NCBI RefSeq assembly: GCF_002960445.1
Contig: NZ_POJD01000066.1
Span: 1 to 64,000, forward strand
Direction of reading: 5' to 3'
Origin: Streptococcus suis
GTDB lineage: Bacteria > Bacillota > Bacilli > Lactobacillales > Streptococcaceae
Length of the DNA: 64,000 bases
A program made the position numbers and the translations under genes. Under the pieces are notes generated by a model, which saw nothing but the letters and a program-made list of their open reading frames with translations, had not been told where the DNA came from and searched no databases. Shown piece by piece: positions 44,261-52,884 of this stretch; position 1 is the first letter of the stretch, and the number at the start of each line of letters is the position of its first letter.

Positions 44261-45037
44261 ATGGCAGTAATTTCAATGAAACAACTTCTTGAGGCTGGTG
44301 TACACTTCGGTCACCAAACTCGTCGCTGGAATCCTAAGATGGCTAAGTACATCTTCACAGAACGTAACGGTATCCACGTTATCGACTTGCAACAAACTGT
44401 AAAATTGGCTGACCAAGCTTACGAATTCATCCGTGACGCTGCAGCAAACGACGCAGTTATCTTGTTCGTAGGTACTAAAAAACAAGCTGCTGAAGCTGTT
44501 AAAGACGAAGCTATCCGCGCTGGTCAATACTTCATCAACCACCGTTGGTTGGGTGGAACTCTTACAAACTGGGGTACAATCCAAAAACGTATCGCTCGTT
44601 TGAAAGAAATCAACCGCATGGAAGAAGATGGAACTTTCGACGTGCTTCCTAAGAAAGAAGTAGCATTGTTGAACAAACAACGTGCTCGTCTTGAAAAATT
44701 CTTGGGCGGTATCGCTGACATGCCACGCATTCCAGACGTAATGTTCGTAGTTGACCCACACAAAGAGCAAATCGCTGTTAAAGAAGCTAAGAAATTGGGT
44801 ATCCCAGTTGTAGCGATGGTTGACACAAACACAGATCCAGATGATATTGATGTTATCATCCCAGCTAACGACGACGCTATCCGCGCTGTTAAATTGATCA
44901 CAGCTAAAATGGCTGACGCTATCATCGAAGGTAACCAAGGTGAAGACAGCGTAGCAGCAGTTGAAGCTGAATTGGCAGCTGAGCCAGCATCTACAGAATC
45001 AATCGAAGAATTGGTTGAAGTTGTAGAAGGAAAATAA
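44261..45037 (+). CDS. rpsB: 30S ribosomal protein S2
   Basis: A 258-residue ribosomal protein. The N-terminal [20 protein letters not shown] (about 6-25) and FVGTKKQA are highly conserved S2 motifs, and the acidic C-terminal tail is typical of streptococci. The ATG at 44261 follows AAAAAGGAGAAATACTC. Optimised codon use. tsf follows. Confidence 0.98.
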   Translation: MAVISMKQLLEAGVHFGHQTRRWNPKMAKYIFTERNGIHVIDLQQTVKLADQAYEFIRDAAANDAVILFVGTKKQAAEAVKDEAIRAGQYFINHRWLGGTLTNWGTIQKRIARLKEINRMEEDGTFDVLPKKEVALLNKQRARLEKFLGGIADMPRIPDVMFVVDPHKEQIAVKEAKKLGIPVVAMVDTNTDPDDIDVIIPANDDAIRAVKLITAKMADAIIEGNQGEDSVAAVEAELAAEPASTESIEELVEVVEGK

Positions 45038-45133
45038 GTAACGAGGACGTGAAAAAAAGCGTTAGATTTATCTAAATCCTAGCTTTTTAGTCCAAGTACA
45101 ATTCAACATTGTTATTAAACAAAAAACAATCCT

Positions 45134-45165
45134 AGAGGGGCAGGGCTGAGCCCGCTCCTCTATTT
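45134..45165 (+). terminator. Hairpin between rpsB and tsf (possible attenuator/processing site)
   Basis: AGAGGGGCAGGGCTGAGCCCGCTCCTCT: an inner GGGC-TGA-GCCC stem within an outer AGAGG/CCTCT stem, followed by ATTTT. rpsB-tsf are normally cotranscribed, so this may tune read-through or mark RNA processing. Confidence 0.55.
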
Positions 45166-45191
45166 TATAAATACAAACAAGGAGAATAGAC

Positions 45192-46232
45192 ATGGCAGAA
45201 ATTACAGCAGCTCTCGTTAAAGAATTGCGTGAAAAATCAGGTGCTGGCGTTATGGACGCGAAAAAAGCATTGGTTGAAACTGAAGGTGATATCGAAAAAG
45301 CGATTGAATTGCTTCGCGAAAAAGGTATGGCTAAGGCAGCTAAGAAAGCTGACCGTGTAGCAGCTGAGGGTTTGACAGGTGTTTATGTTGACGGTAACGT
45401 AGCAGCAGTTGTTGAAGTTAACGCTGAAACAGACTTCGTTGCGAAAAACGCTCAATTCGTTGAATTGGTAAACACTACTGCTAAAGTAATTGCAGAAGGT
45501 AAACCAGCTGACAACGAAGCAGCTCTTAAATTGGCTATGCCTTCAGGTGAAACCCTTGAAGAAGCATACGTAAACGCAACTGCAACAATCGGTGAGAAAA
45601 TCTCATTCCGTCGCTTTGCTTTGGTTGAAAAAACAGATGCTCAAGCATTTGGTGCTTACCAACACAACGGCGGCCGTATCGGTGTTATCTCAGTAATCGA
45701 CGGTGGTGACGAAACTCTTGCTAAACAAATCTCAATGCACATCGCTGCGATGAAACCAACTGTTCTTTCTTACACTGAATTGGATGAGCAATTCGTTAAA
45801 GATGAGTTGGCACAAATCAACCACAAAATCGAACAAGACAACGAGAGCCGTGCAATGGTAGACAAACCAGCATTGCCACTCTTGCAATATGGTTCTAAAG
45901 CTCAATTGACTGACGAAGTGATTGCAGCAGCTGAAGAAGCAATCAAAGCTGAATTGGCAGCTGAAGGCAAACCAGAAAAAATCTGGGACAAAATCATCCC
46001 AGGTAAAATGGATCGCTTCATGCTTGATAACACTCAAGTTGACCAAGCTTACACACTTCTTGCACAAGTTTACATCATGGACGACAGCAAAACAGTTGAA
46101 GCTTACTTGAACTCAGTAAATGCTTCAGTTGTAGAATTTGCTCGTTTCGAAGTGGGTGAAGGTATCGAGAAAGCTTCAAACGACTTTGAAGCAGAAGTTG
46201 CAGCGACAATGGCAGCAGCTCTTGGTAAATAA
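45192..46232 (+). CDS. tsf: Elongation factor Ts
   Basis: A 346-residue guanine-nucleotide exchange factor for EF-Tu. It has the UBA-like N-terminal domain ([16 protein letters not shown], about 11-26) with the TDFVAKN motif (about 80). The size is that of streptococcal EF-Ts. Starts after AAGGAGAATAGAC. Monocistronic promoter not obvious; probably shares the rpsB transcript. Confidence 0.98.
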   Translation: MAEITAALVKELREKSGAGVMDAKKALVETEGDIEKAIELLREKGMAKAAKKADRVAAEGLTGVYVDGNVAAVVEVNAETDFVAKNAQFVELVNTTAKVIAEGKPADNEAALKLAMPSGETLEEAYVNATATIGEKISFRRFALVEKTDAQAFGAYQHNGGRIGVISVIDGGDETLAKQISMHIAAMKPTVLSYTELDEQFVKDELAQINHKIEQDNESRAMVDKPALPLLQYGSKAQLTDEVIAAAEEAIKAELAAEGKPEKIWDKIIPGKMDRFMLDNTQVDQAYTLLAQVYIMDDSKTVEAYLNSVNASVVEFARFEVGEGIEKASNDFEAEVAATMAAALGK

Positions 46233-46299
46233 TTGGTAGTCTTCATTTTATCTTTTATTACTTCGACGTATGAGGAAACGCCGTTTCCATATTTCCAAC

Positions 46300-46326
46300 T
46301 TCAAATACTCCACTGGAGTATTTGAA
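46300..46326. repeat. 27-bp near-perfect palindrome (46300-46326)
   Basis: TTCAAATACTCCA is followed by a single C and then its exact reverse complement TGGAGTATTTGAA: 13 + 1 + 13 bases. It can form a hairpin terminating tsf, or be a protein-binding site. Confidence 0.75.
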
Positions 46327-46334
46327 CTCGCCTT

Positions 46335-46478
46335 GGGAGTGGGAAAGAACTTGACCAGTCTAAAAAGAGTTCGTCTTCCCACCCCCGCACAGTTGATTAG
46401 GTCAGATTTGGAGTGTAAAACACGAACAAATCTGCCAATCAACCACTGCGTTGAGATGTTGACACGAACTCTGAGAAG
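46335..46478. repeat. 144-bp dispersed palindromic repeat, copy 1 (MITE-like)
   Basis: The same 144-bp sequence recurs at 54779-54922 in the same orientation with about 4 mismatches. It contains two nested inverted repeats: GAACT...AGAGTTC and a long hairpin GTTGATT...CAGATTTG...CAAATCTG...AATCAAC. No gene is encoded; several antisense reading frames through it are spurious. Confidence 0.88.
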
Positions 46479-46523
46479 CGAGGCTGGACTTTCTGCCCTG
46501 CCTCCTACGGCTCGTTGCCTCGT

Positions 46524-46584
46524 ACTAAAAGCAAACTGAAAAACTACTCGACAATTCAAGAACTTCCGAATGGGAGTTCTTTTC
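46524..46584 (+). repeat. Direct repeat with terminator-like hairpin, copy 1
   Basis: About 60 bp repeated at 46704-46764 (offset 180) with a few mismatches. Each contains AAGAACTTCC...GGGAGTTCTT, a perfect-stem hairpin followed by T runs. Confidence 0.8.
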
Positions 46585-46703
46585 ATATTGAGAGCTGTAC
46601 TTCACGAATGTGACTTACTTTACAAGCTGTACGGCTCTTTCGAGGCGAACTTGGTTCGCACTATCTCCAGTCTTCAAAGGATTCCCAAACCTTTGAAGCG
46701 ACT

Positions 46704-46764
46704 ACTAAAAGCAAATTGAAAGCTTACTCGACAATTCAAGAACTTCCGACAGGGAGTTCTTTTT
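46704..46764 (+). repeat. Direct repeat with terminator-like hairpin, copy 2
   Basis: Second copy of the unit at 46524. Between the copies are further hairpins: GCGAAC-TTG-GTTCGC and CTTCAAAGG...CCTTTGAAG. The 46262-46766 stretch therefore has at least six hairpins and no genes. Confidence 0.8.
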
Positions 46765-46850
46765 TGGTAAAATCGGTCTTAGGGCGGATGTCTGAACAGG
46801 TCGAGTGAGTTATACTATTATCAATCCTAAATATTTTTCATAATCTCCTT

Positions 46851-46883
46851 AAAAAGCACCGGCCATGTGGTCGGTGCTTTTTG
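46851..46883. terminator. Terminator of the GNAT-like/thioredoxin-like pair
   Basis: AAAAAGCACCG ... CGGTGCTTTTT around a loop. It can serve both strands; the two genes on the minus strand end here. Confidence 0.85.
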
Positions 46884-47585
46884 TTAGATTTCTAAAATAT
46901 AAGTATCCCAGCTAGGCTTGTTTGGTTGTCGGAATTGGTCAGCTAAATGCATGGCGATAGGATCGCAGTCATCAGCCTCAAAGCTAATTTGTTCATACTG
47001 TTCAAATAGTTGGCAAATAACTGTTTGGATGAAGGAACCAAAGCTTTGTTCATCTTTTCCGCATACGTAGGCAATTTCATTGTTTTCTACGAAGGCACAA
47101 TTTTCTGAGTCTGTATAAACCAGATCAGGTAAGCCCTTTTCAAATTCTTCTTGACTGGCAGTCCAAGGATTGATGTCTTGGTGGACTGTTTGATAGTGGT
47201 CAAAAATTTGCTGACAGGCTATTTGATAAGGTGCGGTGCCTTTGCGGACTATGTTTAGGTTGGTAGTGCCTGTCTGACTGAGATAGTCTTGTTTGGTCAC
47301 TTCAAATTCGTAACATTTTCGTTTGCAGACAAAGCCAGCTGCGGTAAGGAAATGGATTCTTTCCTGCTCTGCAGAGGAGAGCATAACCTGCAGAGGCTTA
47401 CCTTCTAAGAAAGTCTGTAGGGACTGGAAGAGCTGCTTTGCTATGGTGCATTCGAAATCGGCCAAATCCAGTCGCAGATAGATATTGGTCTGGTGATAGG
47501 GATTTTGGTAGCTGTGAATTTTGCCGACTGGTCTTCCTTGATCAGAGATGTGGAAGGTGTTGGCTTGGTAGGAAATGTATAGCAT
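46884..47585 (-). CDS. Putative GNAT-family acetyltransferase
   Basis: A 233-residue protein. The weak similarity to GNAT acetyltransferases is mainly in the arrangement (a central region with HYQTVHQDINPW and the C-terminal part); I see no clear acetyl-CoA loop (Q/RxxGxG/A), so the call is tentative. Its start overlaps the preceding thioredoxin-like gene stop (TAATG), so they are co-translated. Confidence 0.45.
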   Translation of the reverse strand: MLYISYQANTFHISDQGRPVGKIHSYQNPYHQTNIYLRLDLADFECTIAKQLFQSLQTFLEGKPLQVMLSSAEQERIHFLTAAGFVCKRKCYEFEVTKQDYLSQTGTTNLNIVRKGTAPYQIACQQIFDHYQTVHQDINPWTASQEEFEKGLPDLVYTDSENCAFVENNEIAYVCGKDEQSFGSFIQTVICQLFEQYEQISFEADDCDPIAMHLADQFRQPNKPSWDTYILEI

Positions 47586-47923
47586 TAGCCTTGAATAAAA
47601 GCTACAATCTCTTCTTCCGTCATGCTGGAATCGCAGCGGACTTGGACACCAGTAGATTTAGCGACCAAAAGACCAGGTACGGTAGGAACTTGGTAGTGGT
47701 CACGGAGGGCCTGGAGTTGAGGGCTGACTTGGCTGGAGTCGAGGAAGTGAACGGTCACTTGCTTGTCTTGGGCTACCTTGTGGAGTTTTGGTGCAAAGCG
47801 GTTGCAGTAAGGGCAGGTTGCTCTTCCGATGAAGAGGACAGCACCGTCTTTGGCAGTTAGAAGGCTCTGTGCCTGCTCCACAGTCACATTTGTAAAATCT
47901 TGAATGTAGTCTTGAAAGTTCAT
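47585..47923 (-). CDS. Thioredoxin-family protein (bacteriocin-accessory type)
   Basis: A 112-residue thioredoxin fold with an active site CPYC (about 37-40). The rest (QVPTVPGLLV) includes the cis-proline region. Such proteins are annotated as thioredoxin or bacteriocin-transport accessory protein; no bacteriocin gene is near. It has no signal peptide. Upstream gene of a two-gene minus-strand operon. Confidence 0.85.
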   Translation of the reverse strand: MNFQDYIQDFTNVTVEQAQSLLTAKDGAVLFIGRATCPYCNRFAPKLHKVAQDKQVTVHFLDSSQVSPQLQALRDHYQVPTVPGLLVAKSTGVQVRCDSSMTEEEIVAFIQG

Positions 47924-48159
47924 GGTGTAAGCTATAAAGGGCCTTAAGTGGGAACGGAAAAATAGGAAACAGAACGACGCAAGCGTCTTGTTCTCCTTTT
48001 TCTTTCTGGTCCAGTCCGTAGCCCGTATTCAGTTCAACTAAATACGGAAGCCCTAGTCCTTTCTCCTTTTTCTTTTATTATAGAAAATTTTGGAGCAGAT
48101 TTCAAAATTCTGCTACGGTTGGGGCTAGGCTTTCGCTTTCAAATTTGTTGGATTTAAGG
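47924..48159. other. Intergenic region between divergent genes
   Basis: 236 bp between the thioredoxin-like gene and the ctsR promoter. No gene. Two hairpins are visible: one around the ACGCAAGCGT core (about 47973-47996) and one with CCGTATT...AATACGG (about 48018-48050). It holds the start of the minus-strand transcript and perhaps a structured leader. Confidence 0.5.
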
Positions 48160-48186
48160 TATAATAATGGTCAAAGATAGTCAAAG
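48160..48186 (+). promoter_or_regulatory. ctsR-clpC promoter with CtsR operator
   Basis: TATAAT (48160-48165) is followed by GGTCAAAGATAGTCAAAG (48169-48186), a match to the CtsR heptad direct repeat (GGTCAAANANRGTCAAA). The operator overlaps the transcription start, so CtsR would repress its own operon. Confidence 0.85.
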
Positions 48187-48200
48187 AAAGAGGCGATACT

Positions 48201-48659
48201 ATGGCGATGAAAAATACATCAGATTATATCGAAGAGCATATCAAAGCCATCTTGGACCAGGTCAATGTGGCAGAATTGCGCCGAAGCGAATTGGCCAGTC
48301 GGTTTGAAGTGGTTCCCAGCCAGATAAACTATGTCATCAAAACTCGTTTTACAGCCAGTCGTGGCTATATTGTGGAAAGCAAGCGTGGTGGTGGTGGTTA
48401 CATCCGCATTGGTCGAATTACCTTTTCAGACAAGCATGAACTGGTCCATGATTTATTAAACAATATGGGCGAGCAACTGTCTGCTACGGTTTATGCAGAT
48501 ATTTTGCAGTTGCTGTTTGATGAGGACTTGATGACAGAAAGGGAGGGAAATCTCTTTTTGGCAACTGGTTCGGATGAGGTCTTGGGCAGGGATGCAGATA
48601 GTATTCGCGCTCGGATGATGCGTCAGGTTTTGCGGCGCTTAGATAGGAAAGAGGAATAA
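48201..48659 (+). CDS. ctsR: Transcriptional regulator CtsR
   Basis: A 152-residue repressor of class III heat-shock genes. The winged-helix reads YIEEHIKAILDQVNVAELRR and the conserved GGGGYIRIGRI turn (about 65-75) contacts DNA. It represses the clp genes when the cell is not heat stressed. First gene of a bicistronic operon with clpC, 4 bp apart. Confidence 0.95.
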   Translation: MAMKNTSDYIEEHIKAILDQVNVAELRRSELASRFEVVPSQINYVIKTRFTASRGYIVESKRGGGGYIRIGRITFSDKHELVHDLLNNMGEQLSATVYADILQLLFDEDLMTEREGNLFLATGSDEVLGRDADSIRARMMRQVLRRLDRKEE

Positions 48660-48663
48660 ATTC

Positions 48664-51120
48664 ATGAAGATTTCAACTGGTTTACAAAGGGTGTTTGAAG
48701 ATGCCCAGTTGGTCGCCCAACGCTATGCCTGTGAGTATTTGGAAACCTGGAATATTCTCCTGGCCTTTGTCATCAATCACGATACGGTTGCAGGGGCCGT
48801 CTTGGCAGAATACCCTGCTTCTATTTCAGAGTATGAGCATGCGACCTTTGTCGTGACGGAGAAGGTCTATCGAGAAGACTTGGAGAGTTTTCGTATCTTG
48901 CCGTCTTCTAAACGTTTGGATGAAACAGCAAGCTTAGCTAAAAAGATTGCGGAAGTGGTCAAGGCCAAGGAGTTGGGAACAGAACACCTTTTCCTAGCCA
49001 TGTTGCTGAACAGACGTTCGACTGCCAGTCTGATTTTGGACAAGGTCGGTTTTCATTTGGAAGATTCCGATGACAAGATTCGTTTTGTAGATTTGCGCAA
49101 GAGCTTAGAAAAACGTGCAGGATTTACCAAGGAAGATATGAAGGCTGTTCGTGGCTTGATGAAGAGCGGAAAAGCCAAGCCAGTCAATGCGGGACAGATG
49201 ATGGGCATGCCTCCAGGTCCGCAAACAGGTGGATTGGAGGACTATACCCGTGATTTGACCGCTTTGGCCCGCGATGGCAAGATGGAGCCGGTCATTGGCC
49301 GTGATGTCGAGATTGAGCGGATGATTCAAATCCTTTCCCGCAAGACGAAAAACAACCCTGTCCTAGTCGGTGATGCGGGTGTCGGAAAAACGGCTCTTGC
49401 TTTGGGCTTGGCTCAACGTGTCGCTTCAGGTGATGTGCCTGTTAGCCTATCTAAGATGCGGGTTTTGGAACTTGACTTGATGAATGTGATTGCGGGCACT
49501 CGTTTCCGTGGTGACTTCGAAGAGCGGATGAACAATATCATCAATGACATCGAAGAAGATGGTCAGGTCATTCTCTTTATTGATGAACTGCATACCATTA
49601 TGGGTTCAGGCTCTGGTATTGATTCGACCTTGGATGCGGCCAATATTCTCAAGCCGGCCCTGGCTCGTGGGACCCTTCGTACGGTTGGGGCGACCACTCA
49701 GGCGGAGTATCAGAAGCATATTGAAAAAGATGCGGCTCTGGTTCGTCGTTTTGCCAAGGTGATGATTGAGGAGCCGACTGTGGAAGATAGCATTGCCATT
49801 TTGTCTGGTCTAAAAGGGACTTTTGAGAAATACCATAGGGTCCGTATTGGAGATAGGGCTGTTGAAACTGCTGTAACCTACGCTAAGCGGTATTTGACCA
49901 GTAAAAACCTGCCAGATTCAGCAATCGACTTGCTAGATGAAGCCAGTGCAACCGTGCAAAATCGTGCCAAGGGACAGGGAGAATTAGCAGAAGCTGGTTT
50001 GACCAGTCTGGATAAGGCTTTGATGGCTGGTAAGTATAAGACAGTTAGTAAGCTACTGCGTCAAGCAAAAGAAGCAGCTAAATCCAGTCAAAACTATGAC
50101 TTGGAAGTGACGGAAGAGGATGTATTAGAAACCCTCAGTCGTCTGTCTGGTATCCCTGTGACCAAGCTTAGCCAGTCAGATGCCAAGAAGTATTTGAATT
50201 TGGAAGCCGAATTACACCAGCGTGTCATTGGCCAGGAAGAAGCCATTTCTGCAGTCAGCAGAGCTATCCGTCGTAATCAGTCAGGCATTCGGACAGGTCG
50301 CAGACCGATTGGTTCATTCATGTTCTTGGGACCGACGGGTGTCGGTAAGACGGAGCTTGCCAAGGCCTTAGCAGAAGTGCTCTTTGATGATGAATCAGCC
50401 TTGATTCGCTTTGACATGTCTGAATACATGGAGAAATTCGCAGCCAGCCGTTTAAATGGTGCTCCTCCGGGCTATGTGGGCTATGAAGAAAGTGGCGAAT
50501 TGACGGAGAAAGTCCGCAACAAACCTTATTCTGTTCTTCTCTTTGACGAGGTTGAAAAAGCCCATCCAGATATTTTCAATGTGCTCTTGCAGGTCTTGGA
50601 TGATGGTGTCTTGACTGACAGTAAGGGACGCAAGGTGGATTTCTCCAATACCATCATTATCATGACCTCCAACCTTGGAGCGACAGCTCTTCGGGATGAT
50701 AAGACAGTTGGCTTTGGGGCTCTTGATTTATCTAAGGACCACAAGGAAGTGGAGAAGCGCATTTTTGAGGAATTGAAAAAAGCCTACCGTCCTGAATTTA
50801 TCAACCGTATTGACGAGAAAGTTGTCTTCCATAGCCTAACGGAGAGGCATATGCAGGATGTTGTCAAAGTCATGGTCAAACCATTGCTTGCGGTAACTGC
50901 TGAGAAAGACATTACTCTCAAACTTCAGCCGTCTGCCCTTAAGTTGTTGGCTAAACAAGGTTACGACCCAGAAATGGGGGCTCGCCCACTTCGTAGACTC
51001 TTGCAGACCAAGTTGGAAGATCCATTGGCAGAGATGTTGCTCCGTGGGGAGTTACCAACTGGTTCAACCTTGAAGATTGGGGTTAAGGGCGAAGAGCTCA
51101 AGTTTGATGTGGTCAAATAG
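48664..51120 (+). CDS. clpC: ATP-dependent Clp protease ATPase ClpC
   Basis: An 818-residue AAA+ unfoldase of the Clp/Hsp100 class I: N-terminal Clp domain (about 1-150), AAA-1 with Walker A GDAGVGKTA (about 237), a middle region, AAA-2 with Walker A GPTGVGKTE (about 558) and a C-terminal ClpP-docking domain. It feeds substrates to ClpP. Start at 48664 closely follows ctsR. It is under CtsR control. Confidence 0.96.
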   Translation: MKISTGLQRVFEDAQLVAQRYACEYLETWNILLAFVINHDTVAGAVLAEYPASISEYEHATFVVTEKVYREDLESFRILPSSKRLDETASLAKKIAEVVKAKELGTEHLFLAMLLNRRSTASLILDKVGFHLEDSDDKIRFVDLRKSLEKRAGFTKEDMKAVRGLMKSGKAKPVNAGQMMGMPPGPQTGGLEDYTRDLTALARDGKMEPVIGRDVEIERMIQILSRKTKNNPVLVGDAGVGKTALALGLAQRVASGDVPVSLSKMRVLELDLMNVIAGTRFRGDFEERMNNIINDIEEDGQVILFIDELHTIMGSGSGIDSTLDAANILKPALARGTLRTVGATTQAEYQKHIEKDAALVRRFAKVMIEEPTVEDSIAILSGLKGTFEKYHRVRIGDRAVETAVTYAKRYLTSKNLPDSAIDLLDEASATVQNRAKGQGELAEAGLTSLDKALMAGKYKTVSKLLRQAKEAAKSSQNYDLEVTEEDVLETLSRLSGIPVTKLSQSDAKKYLNLEAELHQRVIGQEEAISAVSRAIRRNQSGIRTGRRPIGSFMFLGPTGVGKTELAKALAEVLFDDESALIRFDMSEYMEKFAASRLNGAPPGYVGYEESGELTEKVRNKPYSVLLFDEVEKAHPDIFNVLLQVLDDGVLTDSKGRKVDFSNTIIIMTSNLGATALRDDKTVGFGALDLSKDHKEVEKRIFEELKKAYRPEFINRIDEKVVFHSLTERHMQDVVKVMVKPLLAVTAEKDITLKLQPSALKLLAKQGYDPEMGARPLRRLLQTKLEDPLAEMLLRGELPTGSTLKIGVKGEELKFDVVK

Positions 51121-51215
51121 GTGGAAAAATGCTCGAACTAAGACTGCTTTTAGCAGCAGATTGTGAGGAGTTTATCTGTCGCAATCATATAGTTTTCGGA
51201 TGTGAAAGGTAAGGT

Positions 51216-51707
51216 ATGAAACAAACCGTAGCAGTCGTTTTCGGAACCTTTGCTCCCATGCACAAGGGGCATTTGGATTTGATTGAACGAGCAAAGTTGG
51301 CTTGTGGTCAGGTTTGTGTGGTGGTTTCAGGATATGACAAGGATCGTGGGGATAGGATAGGTTTAGACCTGGCCAAACGTTTTCAATTTGCTCAGGAGCA
51401 GTTTAAGAAAGATGATTTGGTGAGAGTTTATGCGCTTGATGAAACCGACTTGCCAGCCTATCCAGATGGTTGGGACCTTTGGCTAGAACGTTTGCTCGGT
51501 TTGTTGGACTTGTCTGAAAATCAAGTGCCAGTCTTCTATGTATCCGAGGAAGAATACGCTCAGGAACTGCATAGGCGAGGTTATCAAGCCCATTATAGTC
51601 CTAGAAAATTTGGTATTTCAGCTACCCTCATTCGTGAACATCCTCAACAATATCAGGATTACATTGCCCCAGCCTTTCTTGCCTTTTTTGGAAAGGAAAC
51701 CATGTAA
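51216..51707 (+). CDS. nadR: NadR-type nicotinamide-nucleotide adenylyltransferase, NMNAT domain only
   Basis: A 163-residue nucleotidyltransferase. The HxGH motif is in FGTFAPMHKGHLDLI (about 9-23) and the second motif ISATLIRE is near 140. Full streptococcal NadR proteins have about 350 residues, with a C-terminal ribosylnicotinamide-kinase domain starting right after the YWDYI-like region; here the sequence stops there (IAPAFLAFFGKETM). The kinase domain is absent. It is followed by a terminator that is duplicated 1.1 kb downstream. Confidence 0.75.
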   Translation: MKQTVAVVFGTFAPMHKGHLDLIERAKLACGQVCVVVSGYDKDRGDRIGLDLAKRFQFAQEQFKKDDLVRVYALDETDLPAYPDGWDLWLERLLGLLDLSENQVPVFYVSEEEYAQELHRRGYQAHYSPRKFGISATLIREHPQQYQDYIAPAFLAFFGKETM

Positions 51708-51716
51708 AATTGTATA

Positions 51717-51764
51717 GAAAAAACGCATAAAATCAGGTCATAACCTTGGTTTTATGCGTTTTTT
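51717..51764 (+). repeat. Direct repeat DR-B, left copy (nadR terminator)
   Basis: A 48-bp terminator: AAAAAACGCATAAAA ... TTTTATGCGTTTTTT. It recurs at 52799-52845 (47 bp) with about two differences. Weak similarity extends upstream into the 3' end of nadR (ATGTA...TATA). The pair brackets the toxin-like cassette. Confidence 0.85.
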
Positions 51765-51905
51765 ATTACTAATTTTTACGGAAATTCCATGTATTTTAAC
51801 GAACGTTCGGGAATGTCTTGTATATATACAAGAAAATTCAAAAATTTTTGACTATTTTAATTTTATTTGTTACTATATACTCATCAAAAAAAGGAGGTGG
51901 TTCTT

Positions 51906-52289
51906 ATGAAAAAGAATCTTTTGAAAAAAACTATCACTTGTTTTATTTGCTTGTTTACTGTATTGATTACAGTTATGTCATCAATGTCATCTGTTCAGGC
52001 TGCTAGTCGGATTGAAACACCTATCGAAACTAGGTCTATTCATGACTCAAACCTTGAAGGTGGTGGTAGATTATCTCATATAAATCTATCAGGATTTTCA
52101 AATAGATTTGGAACAGCAGCATCTGGTAGAGCTGGAACCTATTATGGTCCAAGGGGAACCTATCTCATTAGAGATTATGGAGTTAATTCTGGAGCAGGTG
52201 GACACGGCGGCAGCTATTGGAAGCTTTATAACAGAAGTGGTCAAAGAATAGGAACGTATAGTAGATATGGATACTATTTACGACCATAG
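51906..52289 (+). CDS. Small secreted toxin-like protein
   Basis: A 127-residue protein with a Sec signal peptide: basic KKNLLKK, hydrophobic FICLFTVLITVMS, and cleavage near VQAA-SR (about 35). The mature part is basic and ends with HGGSYWKLYNRSGQRIGTY (about 100-118), a layout like the C-termini of some polymorphic toxins. The strong ribosome site AAAGGAGGTGG precedes ATG 51906; a longer frame from 51867 is less likely. Downstream are two small cytoplasmic-type proteins that could be immunity factors. Confidence 0.6.
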   Translation: MKKNLLKKTITCFICLFTVLITVMSSMSSVQAASRIETPIETRSIHDSNLEGGGRLSHINLSGFSNRFGTAASGRAGTYYGPRGTYLIRDYGVNSGAGGHGGSYWKLYNRSGQRIGTYSRYGYYLRP

Positions 52290-52307
52290 TTCAATTAGGA
52301 GGATTTA

Positions 52308-52541
52308 ATGAAATCATTTCAACTAAATCATTTTGAAATTAAGATTTCTGAAAAACTACACCCAGTTTATGATGGAAATGATGAGATATTAGTTATCTTT
52401 CCAGACCATACTGCAATCTGCTGTCAGGTAAAACTTTCTAAAGAGGGGAGACTTTTGGTAGATACATTTTGGGGTGTGGAGCATGAAATCTCAGGTAACT
52501 CGGTAACTATTTCTTCTATGGAAGAGGAGGGAGTTGAGTGA
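52308..52541 (+). CDS. Small protein, possible immunity protein 1
   Basis: A 77-residue soluble protein (start MKSFQLNHFEIKISEKLH), with no signal peptide. Its start follows TAGGAGGATTTA. Its end overlaps the next gene by 4 bp. It is distantly similar to the next protein (N-terminal F-x-x-x-x-x-I-x-x-x-L pattern), so both may derive from a common immunity fold. Confidence 0.6.
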   Translation: MKSFQLNHFEIKISEKLHPVYDGNDEILVIFPDHTAICCQVKLSKEGRLLVDTFWGVEHEISGNSVTISSMEEEGVE

Positions 52542-52780
52542 AACAGTATTCATTTAGACAGTATACTATCCATGTTCATCAAAATTTAAATGTGTTCATC
52601 GGAAATGATGAAACAGAACTGGTTCTCTATAGCAAAGAACCAGATTGTACACTTTTAGCCTTGCTAAGATGGTTACCAGATAAAAATTCTATTCGTATTA
52701 TCAACCGTTGGAAATTAACCTACGAATACGACGATAAGAATAGTATCTACATTCATTACGACCCCGATTATCGTTACTAA
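52538..52780 (+). CDS. Small protein, possible immunity protein 2
   Basis: An 80-residue soluble protein (start MKQYSFRQYTIHVHQNLNV) that overlaps the previous gene. Like its neighbour it is acidic-to-neutral and lacks a membrane segment. Its role is inferred from adjacency to the secreted toxin-like gene. Confidence 0.6.
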   Translation: MKQYSFRQYTIHVHQNLNVFIGNDETELVLYSKEPDCTLLALLRWLPDKNSIRIINRWKLTYEYDDKNSIYIHYDPDYRY

Positions 52781-52798
52781 ACATGTAGTAGTCTATAC

Positions 52799-52845
52799 GA
52801 AAAAACGCATAAAATCAGGTTATAACCTTGGTTTTATGCGTTTTT
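52799..52845 (+). repeat. Direct repeat DR-B, right copy
   Basis: Second copy of the nadR terminator sequence. Downstream is the 3' end of dusB on the other strand, giving an ancestral order of nadR-terminator-dusB. Confidence 0.85.
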
Positions 52846-52884
52846 CTGTTTCATTGTTAGCGAGTTTTAACCTGCCAGTTTATC

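Noticed and set aside
46248..46586. A 112-codon minus-strand frame across the dispersed repeat.
   Set aside because: Its translation is shared with the second repeat copy (and with a false hslO extension) because it reads the repeat; there is no start signal.
51129..51212. A 27-codon frame (MLELRLLLAADCEEFICRNH...) between clpC and nadR.
   Set aside because: Short, no clear ribosome site, possibly the remnant of a GNAT-type N-terminus; too weak to report as a gene.
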